NCBI GenBank assembly: GCA_013400155.1
Contig: VXBM01000043.1
Location: 269,097 to 333,096, forward strand
Length of the DNA stretch: 64,000 bases
Reading direction: 5' to 3'
Origin: Helopsaltes ochotensis
Lineage: Eukaryota > Chordata > Aves > Passeriformes > Locustellidae
Shown here: piece by piece, positions 26,011 to 36,759 of the stretch
Layout: the number at the start of each line of letters is the position of its first letter
Numbering within the stretch: position 1 is the first letter of the stretch
Position numbers and translations under genes: made by a program
The notes under the pieces: model-generated
Told to the model about the DNA's origin: nothing
The model's database searches: none
What the model saw: the letters and a program-made list of their open reading frames with translations, nothing else

Positions 26011-26130
26011 CCCGCGGGCCGGAGCGGGGCGGAGCGGGACGGAGCGGGGCGGCCCCCGGCACGGCAGGGCCCGGCCTGCCGCCACGGCTGGGCCCACGGC
26101 ACCGCGGCCCCAGCCCCGGGCACTGCCCCG
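25850..26130 (-). promoter_or_regulatory. Short CpG island with GC boxes
   Basis: About 35 CpG dinucleotides were counted by eye in roughly 280 bp, while the surrounding kilobases are AT-rich and nearly CpG-free. Three 10-bp units (GGAGCGGGGC, GGAGCGGGAC, GGAGCGGGGC at 26021-26050) create GGGGCGG-type GC boxes, the binding sites of SP/KLF factors. No TATA box is obvious, as is usual for CpG-island promoters. Placing the promoter on the minus strand rests on the consensus donor at 25807; a plus-strand or bidirectional start is not excluded. The alternative is a GC-rich minisatellite-derived sequence with no promoter activity. Confidence 0.55.
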
Positions 26131-26150
26131 ACACACGGCTGGGCCTGGGC

Positions 26151-26346
26151 AGGGCAGGGCAAGGCAAGGCAGGGCAAGGCAAGGCAAGGCAAGGCAAGGC
26201 AAGGCAAGGCAAGGCAAGGCAAGGCAAGGCAAGGCAAGGCAAGGCAAAGGAGGCAGGGCTGGAGCAGGCCTGGAGCGGGGCTGGGCAGGGCACGCAAGGC
26301 AAGGCAAGGCAAGGCAGGCAGCGCTGGAGCGGGGCTGGGCAGGGCA
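26151..26346. repeat. Composite (AAGGC)n pentanucleotide minisatellite
   Basis: Nineteen consecutive RRGGC units (mostly AAGGC, three AGGGC) run from 26151 to 26245. Four more perfect AAGGC units lie at 26296-26315. A second module of 22 bp (TGGAGCGGGGCTGGGCAGGG plus CA) occurs at 26271-26292 and again identically at 26325-26346, giving a 54-bp higher-order period. The array abuts the CpG island on its upstream side with respect to the minus strand. The long Pro-Cys-Leu-Ala-Leu open frames on the minus strand are translations of this array, not genes. Confidence 0.92.
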
Positions 26347-26358
26347 GGCTGGGCTGGA

Positions 26359-26378
26359 GGGGCAGGGCGGGGCCTGGG
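26359..26378 (+). other. G-quadruplex motif
   Basis: Four G-tracts with short loops occur in the order GGGG-CA-GGG-C-GGGG-CCT-GGG on the plus strand, fitting the canonical G3+N1-7 pattern. It sits at the distal edge of the GC-rich block, upstream of the candidate minus-strand promoter. Such motifs are common near avian promoters. Formation in vivo is not shown by sequence. Confidence 0.7.
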
Positions 26379-28520
26379 CAGCGCCAGGGAGCCCTGGTGG
26401 TGCCCGGGCCTCGACACATAAAAATAATATAAGAATAAAAATACCTCAAACAAATCTTACACTAGTTTTGTTTCATAGGGCTTCCTGTCTTTCCACTGTG
26501 TATTTTCCCCTGCATTTGCTTTATGATTTAAAATCTACTTAGCCATAGCTTTCAGCACTGCACGCAGCTCTTTTCAGTTCACCCTTGTTAATGAGAACAA
26601 ATGAAAAAGTATGTTTGTGTGTTTTCAGAGACTATCCAAATGGGCTGAGATCCACTTACATGGCATCCTTTCCTTGGCTACACAAAAAACCAATATTTTT
26701 GTAACTCTGGAAAATTTGCTCCACCTAAAAGAAAACTAACACTAGCATTTTCATCCCAGATCCTGGGCTTCCTATAAATGTCATAAAGTTTTTGTTAACC
26801 AGCCCACAAGTTCCTTAAAGAACATTTCTCAGACGGTAAATAGCAAGATGTTTAATGTATACAGTATGTCATGTTTGGTCCCAATATCTCTCGTACAGCT
26901 CTCAGCCTTTTCCACCGCACAATACACTATGTGGCAGAGACCACCCAGCAATTTTTTTTTCAATGTATTTCACATTACCTCTTTGTTTAGTTGTAGACTT
27001 CAACTCCATAAGGTAAAATATTCCTAGATACTTAATAGCCTGTGGTTTTCAATCTATGTTTAAGCCCTGCCTTATCCACTGAAGGTACAATATGTTCAGG
27101 GACATAAACTCCAACTTACCTCAGTTGATTTGGCATTCAGACACGCTTGCAAAATTCTCAGCTAGCTTCTACAGATTTTTTATGTTCTAGGAGCTGAAAT
27201 AAAAATACCATTTATACTGGATGATACCTATTGGCGATGGAGAAACAATGCATATCAAATAACTTAGAAAACTATTGTTTACTAAATATCCATAAGCAGA
27301 TCTCTTATAATGATTTGATGATTTCTTTGAATTTATTCAACATTCTCCAGTTCTTACAGTTTTTATTCATTGCCTTTCAACTTAGCTATTTCAAATGCTC
27401 AATAGTCATTAGCCAATCTATGTAGTATAGCTCTGATGAATGTGTATAAGTAGTGGTTTTTAAAGTTTTCACTAGCAAAATTTGAGTATGTAACTCTGGT
27501 GTTATTAATACTTGTCTTGGCTGTTACAAACATCTGTGCGGTGACTTCTGACCTAGTTACAACCACACTTGCATGTACCAATGCAGCAGGACTGGAAGCA
27601 TCATGGCATCATCAGTGCAGTGCTGTCCCTGATTAATTAGCAGCATCGAGATGGAGGATGTATAAACTCAGGTGTAGCATCAGGGTGGCTCTCTCGCTTT
27701 CAGAATCCATGCTAGAAACCTCCTATGATCAGCCCCGCTTCCTGCAGATGTATTACGCCTTCTGGAATTAGCTTGATATTATTTGTGCTTGGTTCCTCCA
27801 TCCAGCACTGTGGTAAGGGCCTCATGTGTTCTGGCAACCAGTGTAACCTTCCAAGTGAGCTCTTCTAGAGCTTTTCTCCTTCATAGACTTAAAGACAGAA
27901 AGTCAATATGAACATGAACTTTCTTACTCTTCTTGGAAAAAATTTAAAAACAGATCACTCACAGGAGGGGGGATGGTATTACACAGAAGTTACCTATATC
28001 CGTGAAACAGTTTTCTTAGAATTATCCTTCCTGAGTTAGAGGGATCATTAAGTAATATGACCAGAAATAGGTTTGGTACTCAATAAAATTCATTTAAATA
28101 AGGAATACATTGTATAGCGTAATTTATTATGCACAGAGCTACCAGTACTAACACAGATGAAAAAGAACCAGAAGAAGGTTGTTAGTTGCTTTGTTAATGC
28201 ACTTAAGTGTCAACAGGTGTGATCACCTGGAAAGAGGCAGGTGTTACCAATGTATTGGTGCTGTCATAGAAGAACATGTTCTGCAGAAGCCTTAAATGTA
28301 AACTTAAAATTGACAAGCTGTTGAAATCCTCTATCAGCCACTACCTTACAAGTATTCCATATCTGATTTAAGGCTGGAAACGTGCCAGAAAAAAACCCTA
28401 GTACTTAAATATGTGACTACTAAAACAATTGAACTTAACTGTGACATCTGCACATTTAGGTTTTTATGTTCTATAAAGATGTCATCTTCAAGGGAGGCAT
28501 CAAACCCTATTTTGTCCCCT

Positions 28521-28548
28521 GTAGATACTCATTTGTAGACACTCATTT
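28521..28548. repeat. 14-bp tandem duplication
   Basis: GTAGATACTCATTT is followed directly by GTAGACACTCATTT, one mismatch in 14. This is a simple local duplication with no further copies nearby. Confidence 0.75.
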
Positions 28549-31189
28549 GTAATTTCAACTAAACACAGCACCATCAGATAGCTGTCCAGCTAATCTACTT
28601 TATTTGGATCTCCATGATACAGCTCTTATCCATGAAGATTTAAGATCATCTAAAAGACTAAGATTAAAAATTCTTCATTCTGGGACCATATAAGTTAATG
28701 AGAAAAAAATACAGAGTGCATACTTAAACAGAAATAACACCCATACTGAATATGGGGAACCTTAACAAAAAGTCTGGAACAGTGGGGTATTTTTTACTAC
28801 AGTACTTAATCCAATTAGTTTCTAGTTGATGTTACATAAGAAATCTAAAAAAAAAAATCTTCACTTTTCTTTATGGTTTTCTGAATATACTTCATTGTTT
28901 CTGAAAGTAAGGGATTAATAACACTTGGGATGGGAAAGCAGTGTAGATTGGCACAGAGTAAATCTTCCCTCAGCACAAAGCTGGTTTACTATACAGGGCT
29001 GTTTTATTATACTGGCTTGAGTTCTGGGCTACAAAAACCATCCTTTGCCAGTTTTCAGAAGTCACAGATAGAAAAGATTTTTAAGATTTCTTAATTCCAG
29101 AACGCTGAGATCAACATCAATTCAGTCCATGTAGTAGTTACCATAGTTTTTCCAGTACGTTGTCTACTCTGCACTGAGTTACAAGCCCATCTAATTATGA
29201 GAGCTTACTCAGGAAGTAGTTCTTAAAAATGTGTTCCTCTACCTAAATAGATTGCTCCTAAAAAAATTAATTTTCTTCATTATTTTCAAAAATCTGCTCA
29301 TGCTCCTAAATCCATATTCTTTTAACAGTCCTGCACACTGATGGACAGTTATAGTGCACTGTCCCAAACAAAGAGGTAGTTTCATAAAACAAATCACACA
29401 GATACACGTCTGACCTTTTCTAAATTCCAAATAAATTCTGCAAAGAGGAAGAGGTAGTGCATTAACTCAATTTGCCCCTGTGATAGAGAGACCAGAATGG
29501 AGCTCTCCAGAGAAAGCAGTATGCTAAAGCCAAATTACAATATGTGAAATTCGTTCTGGTGCAGAATGACATGTAATTTTGTCATGGTCAAATGTCCCAC
29601 AGCTCCTGGTTTAGGGCTATGTCATTTCACTGGATACTGGCTTGTTCTTTACATTACATACATTTCACACAGAATGTCTATAAAAAAAGAATGGCCTCCT
29701 CTAAAGATACACAATATGCCAACAAAATAATTTCCTGGGTTATTATGCTGGCTGAACCACTTTTCCATAAAGCATAAACCATTTATGTTGAGTTTTGTTT
29801 TCTTTGTACTCTGCCACTGCTTTGCAGTTCCTCACAGCTAGTCTCCTGATCAGATCTGCTGAGTGGCAAATGCTTCTTTAAATTCTGTTGTTGATGATCA
29901 CATTCTAACACCATTTTCTGTTTTGAAATAAATCACTCAACTTTATACAATAAAATTAGCAAAAAATCTAGTATAAAAGCATGCCATTAAAATCTACTGA
30001 GCAAAATGCTTCTATAAAGAAGGATATTTGAGTTTTCGAAGAAAGCAACTAGAGATGTGCAGTGAGTCAGTTTCACAGGGAATTTCAGAATTTAGTGTTG
30101 TCTTTGGAATAAAAATCCCCAAATATATTAGAATCCATCAGGCAGCAAATTCTGAAAGAATTGAAGTCTGTAAAAAAAAAAACAAACCACCAAACTATAA
30201 TTTCCAAATGTATTTACAGAGTGTGAAGAACTCTCAAACTCCTCATGTGCTGGTACTGACATGACTTCAGATCCCTGACTACTTTTCATTACTTAGTCTG
30301 GAAAGAAGTGTGGCCAACTTCCTGCACACCTTGGGAATTCCAAATGAACATTAGTGCTTCCAAGCCAGCCTGAGTGGTCTCTATACTTGACTCTCTGTCG
30401 GTCCTAGGCACAGGTTGTAGGAGAGCAAGGACCTGCAAATCCTGGTGACCCAGCAGGTTCCACCTGACTGCCAGAGAGTCAGGAGGGGAGAGGAAAGCAA
30501 GCTGCTTTCATTGGTCATTGAAATTGAATCGTCTTTGCTATTTTTTTTTCATGCTTTGCATTAAAGAACTATCTTTTTAATCCTCTTTTCGTACCTGCAC
30601 AAAGGCAGCCTCTAGGTGATGGTCATATAAAGAAAAAAGCACCAAAGTGCAGTGAGATCAGATACACTATTAAAAAACATTATTTTCTTTTCTGAAACTT
30701 TTTGGGAACAGAAAGTTTGATTTCTTATTAGCCTCACATTCTGATATGAAGCAGTTAAAATAATAATGCTCACAAAAGAATGACTTTGCAGGAGTTGCAT
30801 TTGCAGCAGCAAATCTGGGCCATGCCAGGAAGAATTAGAATAACCTGGACTGTGTGTTTCAGACTAATAATGTGCCATGCAAGACACAAAACCCTACGCC
30901 TCTGGTGAGCGTGTTATTTTGCCAGTGAAGTTTCTCTACCCAAAGAAGATCTGTGCCAGAACACTCCTAAACCTATACATGATTTTTAAAGTTCAGTCCT
31001 CCAAAATGCAGACACCAAAGCCAGGACTGCAGTACAGAAGTGTATTATAATGTATAAGAATGTACATTAGGAAATTACTCCCAGTCTGGCTGCCATACCG
31101 ATATCAGTGCAGCAAAAAGTGTGTGGTAGAACAGAAGGTTTTGTGCTAGAGAACAGATAAGTGACATGGATTGAAATTATGGTAAATTT

Positions 31190-31390
31190 AAATTGATGGC
31201 CTAATTAGTATTATCTCTTTTTGTATTCTCTGTAAGAAATATTATCCAGGAGGAACTCATTTTGCATTAATGTTGATATAAAGTGTAATTCTGTAGCATT
31301 TTCATTGTAATCTGGCATTAATTAATGCGTCATTATTCCAAAGTGTTAATTAAATTATTACAGAAAGGGACATCTGACCCAGTTCAGAAA
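31190..31390. promoter_or_regulatory. Possible conserved noncoding element
   Basis: This AT-rich stretch is unusually dense in homeodomain core sites (TAATTA, ATTAAT, TAAT). It contains CCTAATTAGTATT, GCATTAATGTTG, the perfect palindrome at 31315-31328 and GTTAATTAAATTATTAC. Vertebrate developmental enhancers often look like this, with complex non-repetitive AT-rich sequence and clustered TAAT cores. That resemblance is the only evidence; conservation was not tested. Confidence 0.25.
31315..31328. other. 14-bp perfect palindrome GCATTAATTAATGC
   Basis: The sequence is its own reverse complement and presents two inverted ATTAAT half-sites. This arrangement can bind homeodomain or POU-type dimers. 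The same half-site GCATTAAT appears 52 bp upstream at 31263. A 14-bp palindrome can arise by chance in a window of this size and composition, so the local repetition is the more notable part. Confidence 0.6.
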
Positions 31391-32769
31391 GAAAGAAAAT
31401 AAGTATAGTGCACGAGCATTAAACTTTCAGAGGTCTGAAATGGTGTAAATTCCCACAACACTAGGTTTGTGTAGCAGCACAAAACCAAGATGAAATATAG
31501 ACATGATATATGACTCATAAACCACAGTATGACATCAACATTTGCTCACTCACAATGGAGTCTGATGACAACACCAGAGCCTCAAAGAAGGCAGATATCA
31601 GAAATCTGAAATGACCCGTTTCTAATAGGGTAAATTAAATAAACGGTACACTGACTATCATGAATTCCTCTCAAGGAACTCAGGGAATTGAATAGGGATA
31701 CAGAAACAATCACACCTTCTGCAGGCTCTATTACATACCCCGCTGCTGGGCAGAAATACCACTGCTATATAGCCACTGGGCATGCCAGGGCAGCTAATCG
31801 GGATGAATTCCAAACAATCCTGAACTCTTCAGTGCTGATTGTCTTGTCCTTGGGCCTGCAGTCCTAAAGGGCTTCAGTGAAATCTCAAATCAGCCTTTCA
31901 GTTGTTGTTCTTGTTCCTATCAGCTGGGTGGTAGCTGTTTTCACATATGGGCAAGAGAAGACCCAATCCTCTACCAAAGGATGTACAGTCTGATCCGATG
32001 CCCAGGGAAAGCTACAGAAGTCTAATCCTGACTTAGAGAATTGGCATTTAAGCACACGCCTGAGAATTGGACGAGCAGATCTCTGAGGGAATGCCAATGG
32101 CAGCAGGTGGGGCTCTCTGCAAGGGGCCACACAAGCTCTGTGGAATTGGGGTCTCTGTGAATTATTAAACTTGATTAATAATTCATGAAAACATTAGTCT
32201 AGAGCATGAAGCAAATCCTATGCGATGTGACCTACCTGCCAGCTGTACACGGGAGTTGCACAAGATACTTCCAGGATGTGGCTTCCGTAAGATTCAATGT
32301 CTACACTATTTAATGACTATGTTTCAACAATTATCACTTTCTTTTGTTACATTTGGGCTTGCATTGAAAGATCTTTAAAATGTGAAAGTTAAATGAGGCT
32401 CTTATAAAGAAGTGGTTTGGGTGCAGTATATTAAAGGGAAACTTCAAAGGAGCTCAAGATACCTTTCAAGCTAAGGTACAAAAATTTAAACAAGAACAAA
32501 AGCCTCTCTTGTATTTTGAAGCATTAATTGTTCCACTTCTGTTGATGTAAAGTGAAAGGAGAAGCTTTTAGTTAAAAGTACGTAGTATCAACCAACATGG
32601 AATGTTCCAAAGTCTCATGGAATAATTTTAGCTTTGATATAATGGCACAGGTGGGGTCTCAAATTATAATGCTTTTTGTAGCATATGCAATAATTTTTGG
32701 TTGCTGAATCCATTAGACAAACATTAGTGCTTGAAGAGATTATTGGCATAAATCAGAGTTTCACCTTTT

Positions 32770-32884
32770 ATATTTATAAGATATTTCATATTTATAAGGT
32801 ATTTCATAACTTTGTGAGTGGTGTTTGTCACATAACTTTGTGAGTGTTGTTTGATATTTCATAGCTTTGTGAATGAAGTTTTCT
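32770..32884 (+). repeat. Two nested degenerate tandem repeats
   Basis: Two 18-bp-period copies of ATATTTATAAGATATTTCAT (the second with one G change) lie at 32770-32807. They are followed by three copies of a unit beginning CATAACTTTGTGAGTGTTGT at about 32805, 32831 and 32861, the last diverged. The third copy is again preceded by ATATTTCAT, so the two modules are interleaved. It is a small local expansion and not a known family to me. Confidence 0.75.
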
Positions 32885-33410
32885 ATATCATTATAGCCTG
32901 GTTTTCAAAGGATAAAATACACAACATTGCACTGTTTGCTCTTTCACCCATCTGTCAGTTCCCCTCCTTTAAGGAGGGGGCAAAACTCTAGAAACTGTAA
33001 GGACATAAAATCTGCCATAAGTTTCATGAAAACCTGGGTAGTAAGGAGACAAATTGGTGCTTCCATGGAAGAAAGGTTTCAACTGAGAATTTAAAAATTC
33101 TGTGGACTATTGGCCTCTCTGGTGGCCAGTCTGTGAGGAGTTCAGTGCCAACCACAATATGTTAGCTTGCCCACTTGTAATTAGTCAAGGTTACTGTGGA
33201 GGGATTTATGAGACACATGAAGTAATTACAAGTCTCACGTGATAGCACATCATGGAATACACTCAGAAAAGAACAGTGAGTTGGTTTTGTGCAGAGGTAC
33301 AGGTAATTGGGATACAACTTGCAAAAAACATCACATGCATTGGTGCTGCTGTTCATGAATAACCCATTGAGGTATAATTTGAGCATACATGTAGACCAGC
33401 TCAGTAGAAA

Positions 33411-33431
33411 AAAAATATATTATATATATTG
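33411..33431. repeat. A-run and (AT)n microsatellite
   Basis: A run of A residues passes into about seven AT/TA dinucleotides. It is simple sequence with no other structure. Confidence 0.7.
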
Positions 33432-33806
33432 AGATGCCTGATTTTCTGCATTATTGATAAAATATATAAACCAATAATTTTAATTTATAATGCATTTAAT
33501 TCTGATTCATATAAGATGACTCTGACAGTAAAAAAGAATTTATTTTTCTTTTCAGTTTTGCTTTGCATCATGACGAGAGTATTCCTACTTGAGGCAGTAT
33601 TTAGGCCAGTGGAGACACAGAACAATTAATTTATAGGTTTTCTTAATGGCAGATGCTGGTTACTCTCACTAGGAAAAATGTTCCCAATTTTCAGGAACAT
33701 GGTTTTTTACAGCTTTCATAAGCTTCAGTTGGATTTCTATGCACTAAGAATGTTTGAAAATAAGGCCCAGTGTGTCTCTGTCAAGACTCGTAACTAAAGG
33801 TACAAT

Positions 33807-33824
33807 ACATATGTATACATATGT
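33807..33824. other. 18-bp perfect palindrome
   Basis: ACATATGTATACATATGT is identical to its reverse complement over 18 bp. It contains two CATATG E-box-like hexamers 10 bp apart and a central GTATAC. It is embedded in otherwise unremarkable AT-rich DNA and may simply be a cruciform-prone alternating sequence. Confidence 0.75.
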
Positions 33825-34146
33825 TATTTGGACTGAATGCTAGGTTTCACCCCTACATTTTATGGGTTGTCAGTCAGTGGAAGTTAGGAGTTAATGAGCC
33901 TAATTAATCCAGGAGAATCATTTATAACTTTAAAAAAATCAATAAATATAAATAAATACAACTAAATTCCCAGTCTCTCCTCTTTCCAGCTACAAAGTAG
34001 ACCTAATTCCTAGAACAGAGGTGCATGACAACAACAAAAGTTTGTTGCTGTGCTGAAGATTATTATCTTAGAGCATTATCATAAACCCTTCTGCCCCATA
34101 CATTGTTTATTTTTACAGTGAGCACTGCTAAAATTGCAGGCTTTAG

Positions 34147-34170
34147 TGTGTATATACATATATATATTAT
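34147..34170. repeat. (TA)n/(GT) short microsatellite
   Basis: A short GT tract passes into TATATACATATATATAT. It is simple sequence. Confidence 0.7.
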
Positions 34171-36333
34171 GACTTATTTTACTACTCACCTTTTCCTGCC
34201 AGATGTTTGAGTGGTCAGCCAAAGCTCCAGAGATATACAAGGTTCATCTACATTTATGCAAAAAATTTATAAGAAAAGGCTCTTATTACCATGACTTTTG
34301 ATGCTTCTTTAACAAAGTGACAGGGTATTTTCATTATTTGCTGTGTACTTATGGATAATAACAAATTAACTGTTGATCAATCAATATAATGATCCATTTG
34401 ACCCATAAATAATAAGAAGAGAAGATATGCAGAATTTCTAATAAAACTTCAATCCCAACAGAATTTGAATTCATTACTTTTGAAATATAAGGCAGACAGT
34501 CTGTTTCACTAACAGGGATTAGAACTTGCAGAGGGTAAATTATCAGAGAGGCCCTTGTTGCTTTCATGCGGCAATACAATTTTATTAGGAATTACAGGGA
34601 AAAATTAATAAGCACTTCAGAGCTCAGAGTCCTGAGGTACAGCATGGCTTAGACCTTGGCACAAACTTGGGAACATGTCCTGCTTGGAGTATGTATCCTT
34701 TCAGTTTAAATTTTATTAATGTTGTGGGCAAGGTTAAAAGCTCAGCCCATGTCACAATGCCAACCTCTGAAAAACCTCCGAACCTGCCAAATGGTCTGAG
34801 TTTGTCAGCGTACAGTGAGCATGTTCCTTCTTTGGATATTCAGTGCTAATGAATGAGTTACTGGAAATGCACATTCCAGTGCTGCACTTCTAGCATTCTA
34901 ATACAGTGATTTCCTTTCAGGAGGAATTAGGAGTTGCCATGCTTCTTTGTACGGTGAACTAATGCAAGATCATCACGCAGCAGAGTCACAGTAAGAACAA
35001 GAACAATCTTTATTTCAGGTCAAAGTCAGTGCATTGAATTTACTTGCCAAGAACTCACAATTGTAGCTCAGAGATGAAGCTCTTCTTTTCACTTCTTTCC
35101 AGTCTAATTTCTTTCCAACTTGAACTCACACATCTTCTAGCTCTTACAGTGAAACTTTGAGATTGAGCTGGTACTGTTACCAAAATGCCTGATTATCAAC
35201 CATGTTAATCCCAGCAAGGTGTACCAGGTTTATCTTCTCTCATAGAACAGTGTAAAGCAATATCCTGGAGCTAAATTTAAATGAGTTCTCTTATATTCTG
35301 GAGGGAATTCAGCCCTGGAAGCATACAGCCCCATGCTGCTGTAGCTATATTGCTTTCTACAGCACAGTGCATTGTGCCCATCCATTCCCTCTGTGACCAT
35401 GATGATGTCATGATGTTCAGTGGAAGAAATGGAATTAGCTACAAGAATACCATAGCAAGAAAAATAGAGGTTCTAGAAATATAAGAATGAATACTCAACA
35501 CACAGCTACACTTAGTTTCAGGAGACTGAACAGCTCAAATTAGGTTTGCTTGTTTTGGCGGTTTTTTTGCTCCCCCACTTTGTTCTGTTGGGAATCAGAT
35601 GCTCAGCAAAGGATTACCTTCTAATTCCTTTCAGCTTCTTAATTTCAAAGTGTCTCCTTGCAATCCTGGCCAAAGTCTCACCTTCTCATCAAGAAGCTCC
35701 TGGTTCAGGTAAGACAAAGTAAATATTCAAAAGCTATGAGCCATTGTTTGCTACCAAGATTTTCAAAACCTGTGAACTGATGCCGTTCTTCAGATCTAAG
35801 GCCAGAACAGCTGGCCTTCAGATTTAACTCTGAAATAGCCTTTTAGAAGCCATACAAGGATTACAGAGATACACATGCAACATTTATAAACATAACATAG
35901 ACACTCTCCTAAGAAAACATCAAAAAGATCAGTTAACAGATCTGGCTAAATCAGGTAAATTTGCTTAAGAAGCAAATCAGAAGATTGCTCAGGAAGATTT
36001 CCCTTTCAAAGGCATTTTTATACTTCTAAGTAAGAGAATTTGAATACTTCCACGAGGCATAACCAGAACAGAACTGCAAACGAGCCATTATCTAAACCAA
36101 GACTGTTTATTCTGCTCAACTGAAAGCCAAGGATGACTATGCAGGATTTAGTATTTCTCCTCTATAGTAAATCCAATTTTGTTTTCTCCCTCAACATTTA
36201 ATACTCTTGCAAATGTTCAGGAGTATAAGCCCCGTATTTTTCTCTGCTGGTTTTTATTTTGTTCTAATGCTGTTCAAAAAAAAATGGCAATCATTTCTTT
36301 TGGCCCCTGTGAATTGTATGCTTAAGTGAGGTG

Positions 36334-36723
36334 ATGGGAATACAAACACAAGCTAATGGATACCTGAGTACTACTGGTGTGGAAGTGGGTGCAGGAGATG
36401 GCAAATGTACTGCAGAAGAGCAGCTGCCAGAGGTAAGCATACAAAATGTGGCTCCTACACAAAAGAATGAGATTTTCAGAGAATCTGGTGGAAACCCTGA
36501 CAAGTACATTTTGTTGCTGCTAAAAGAATTTATTTCTGCTGAAACCTATAACTCCTGGGTTAATAAAGTGAAGTTTGATGGGACTAGAGGGAAATATGGC
36601 CTTCCCAGGAAAGTTCGGACAAACTTAGATGCATTTCTAGAACACAGATTTATGGAAGTGATTGAAGCTGATAAGATCAAAACTCAAGTTAACACTTTCC
36701 TTTGCTTTCCTATCACACGCTAA
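36334..36723 (+). CDS. Candidate coding exon or retrogene, BEN-domain-like
   Basis: This open frame of 129 codons from ATG has a protein-like composition, rich in Lys, Glu, Asp and Asn and poor in Cys. That sets it apart from the Cys/Leu/Phe-rich chance frames around it. The N-terminal third is Gly/Thr-rich and probably flexible. The C-terminal half (from about residue 53) has the order NPDKYILLLL, then DGTRGKYGLP (residues 82-91), then KVRTNLDAFLEHRF and IKTQVNTFL. That spacing of a helix, a GTRGK loop and two helices resembles BEN domains, which are DNA- or protein-binding modules of nuclear proteins. The match is from memory and tentative. The frame is open back to a TGA at 36310. An AG at 36325-36326 could be a splice acceptor, so this may be a terminal exon. 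An AATAAA follows 31 nt after the TAA stop. Alternatives are an intact retrocopy, a recently dead gene or a chance frame. No gene symbol can be given. Confidence 0.4.
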   Translation: MGIQTQANGYLSTTGVEVGAGDGKCTAEEQLPEVSIQNVAPTQKNEIFRESGGNPDKYILLLLKEFISAETYNSWVNKVKFDGTRGKYGLPRKVRTNLDAFLEHRFMEVIEADKIKTQVNTFLCFPITR

Positions 36724-36753
36724 ATAGATCTCTGCCACAGTTGGCCTGCTACC

Positions 36754-36759
36754 AATAAA
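36754..36759 (+). terminator. AATAAA polyadenylation signal
   Basis: The canonical hexamer lies 31 nt after the stop codon of the BEN-like open frame. A TGT/TTTG-rich segment follows at about 36825-36850, somewhat further than an ideal downstream element. AATAAA is frequent in AT-rich DNA, so its value is only in the position. Confidence 0.35.

Larger units (their letters stand above)
26411..36326. other. AT-rich noncoding stretch, no gene seen
   Basis: Sequence composition drops abruptly from GC-rich to AT-rich at about 26420. No coding exon, RNA gene or mobile-element edge was recognised over nearly 10 kb. Items listed separately are a 14-bp tandem duplication (28.5 kb), a possible conserved element (31.2 kb), a local tandem repeat (32.8 kb), AT microsatellites (33.4 and 34.15 kb) and an 18-bp palindrome (33.8 kb). 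Confidence 0.55.

Noticed and set aside
25826..26453. Three long minus-strand open frames (150-207 codons) rich in Pro, Leu, Ala, Cys
   Set aside because: They are translations of the AAGGC array in all three frames, with a 5-residue peptide period. A pentanucleotide repeat without a stop is open in every frame.
36433..36479. Possible 47-nt intron (GAG|GTAAGC ... TTTTCAG|AGA) inside the BEN-like frame
   Set aside because: It is below the usual minimum size of vertebrate introns, its length is not a multiple of three, and the frame reads through it with protein-like sequence.
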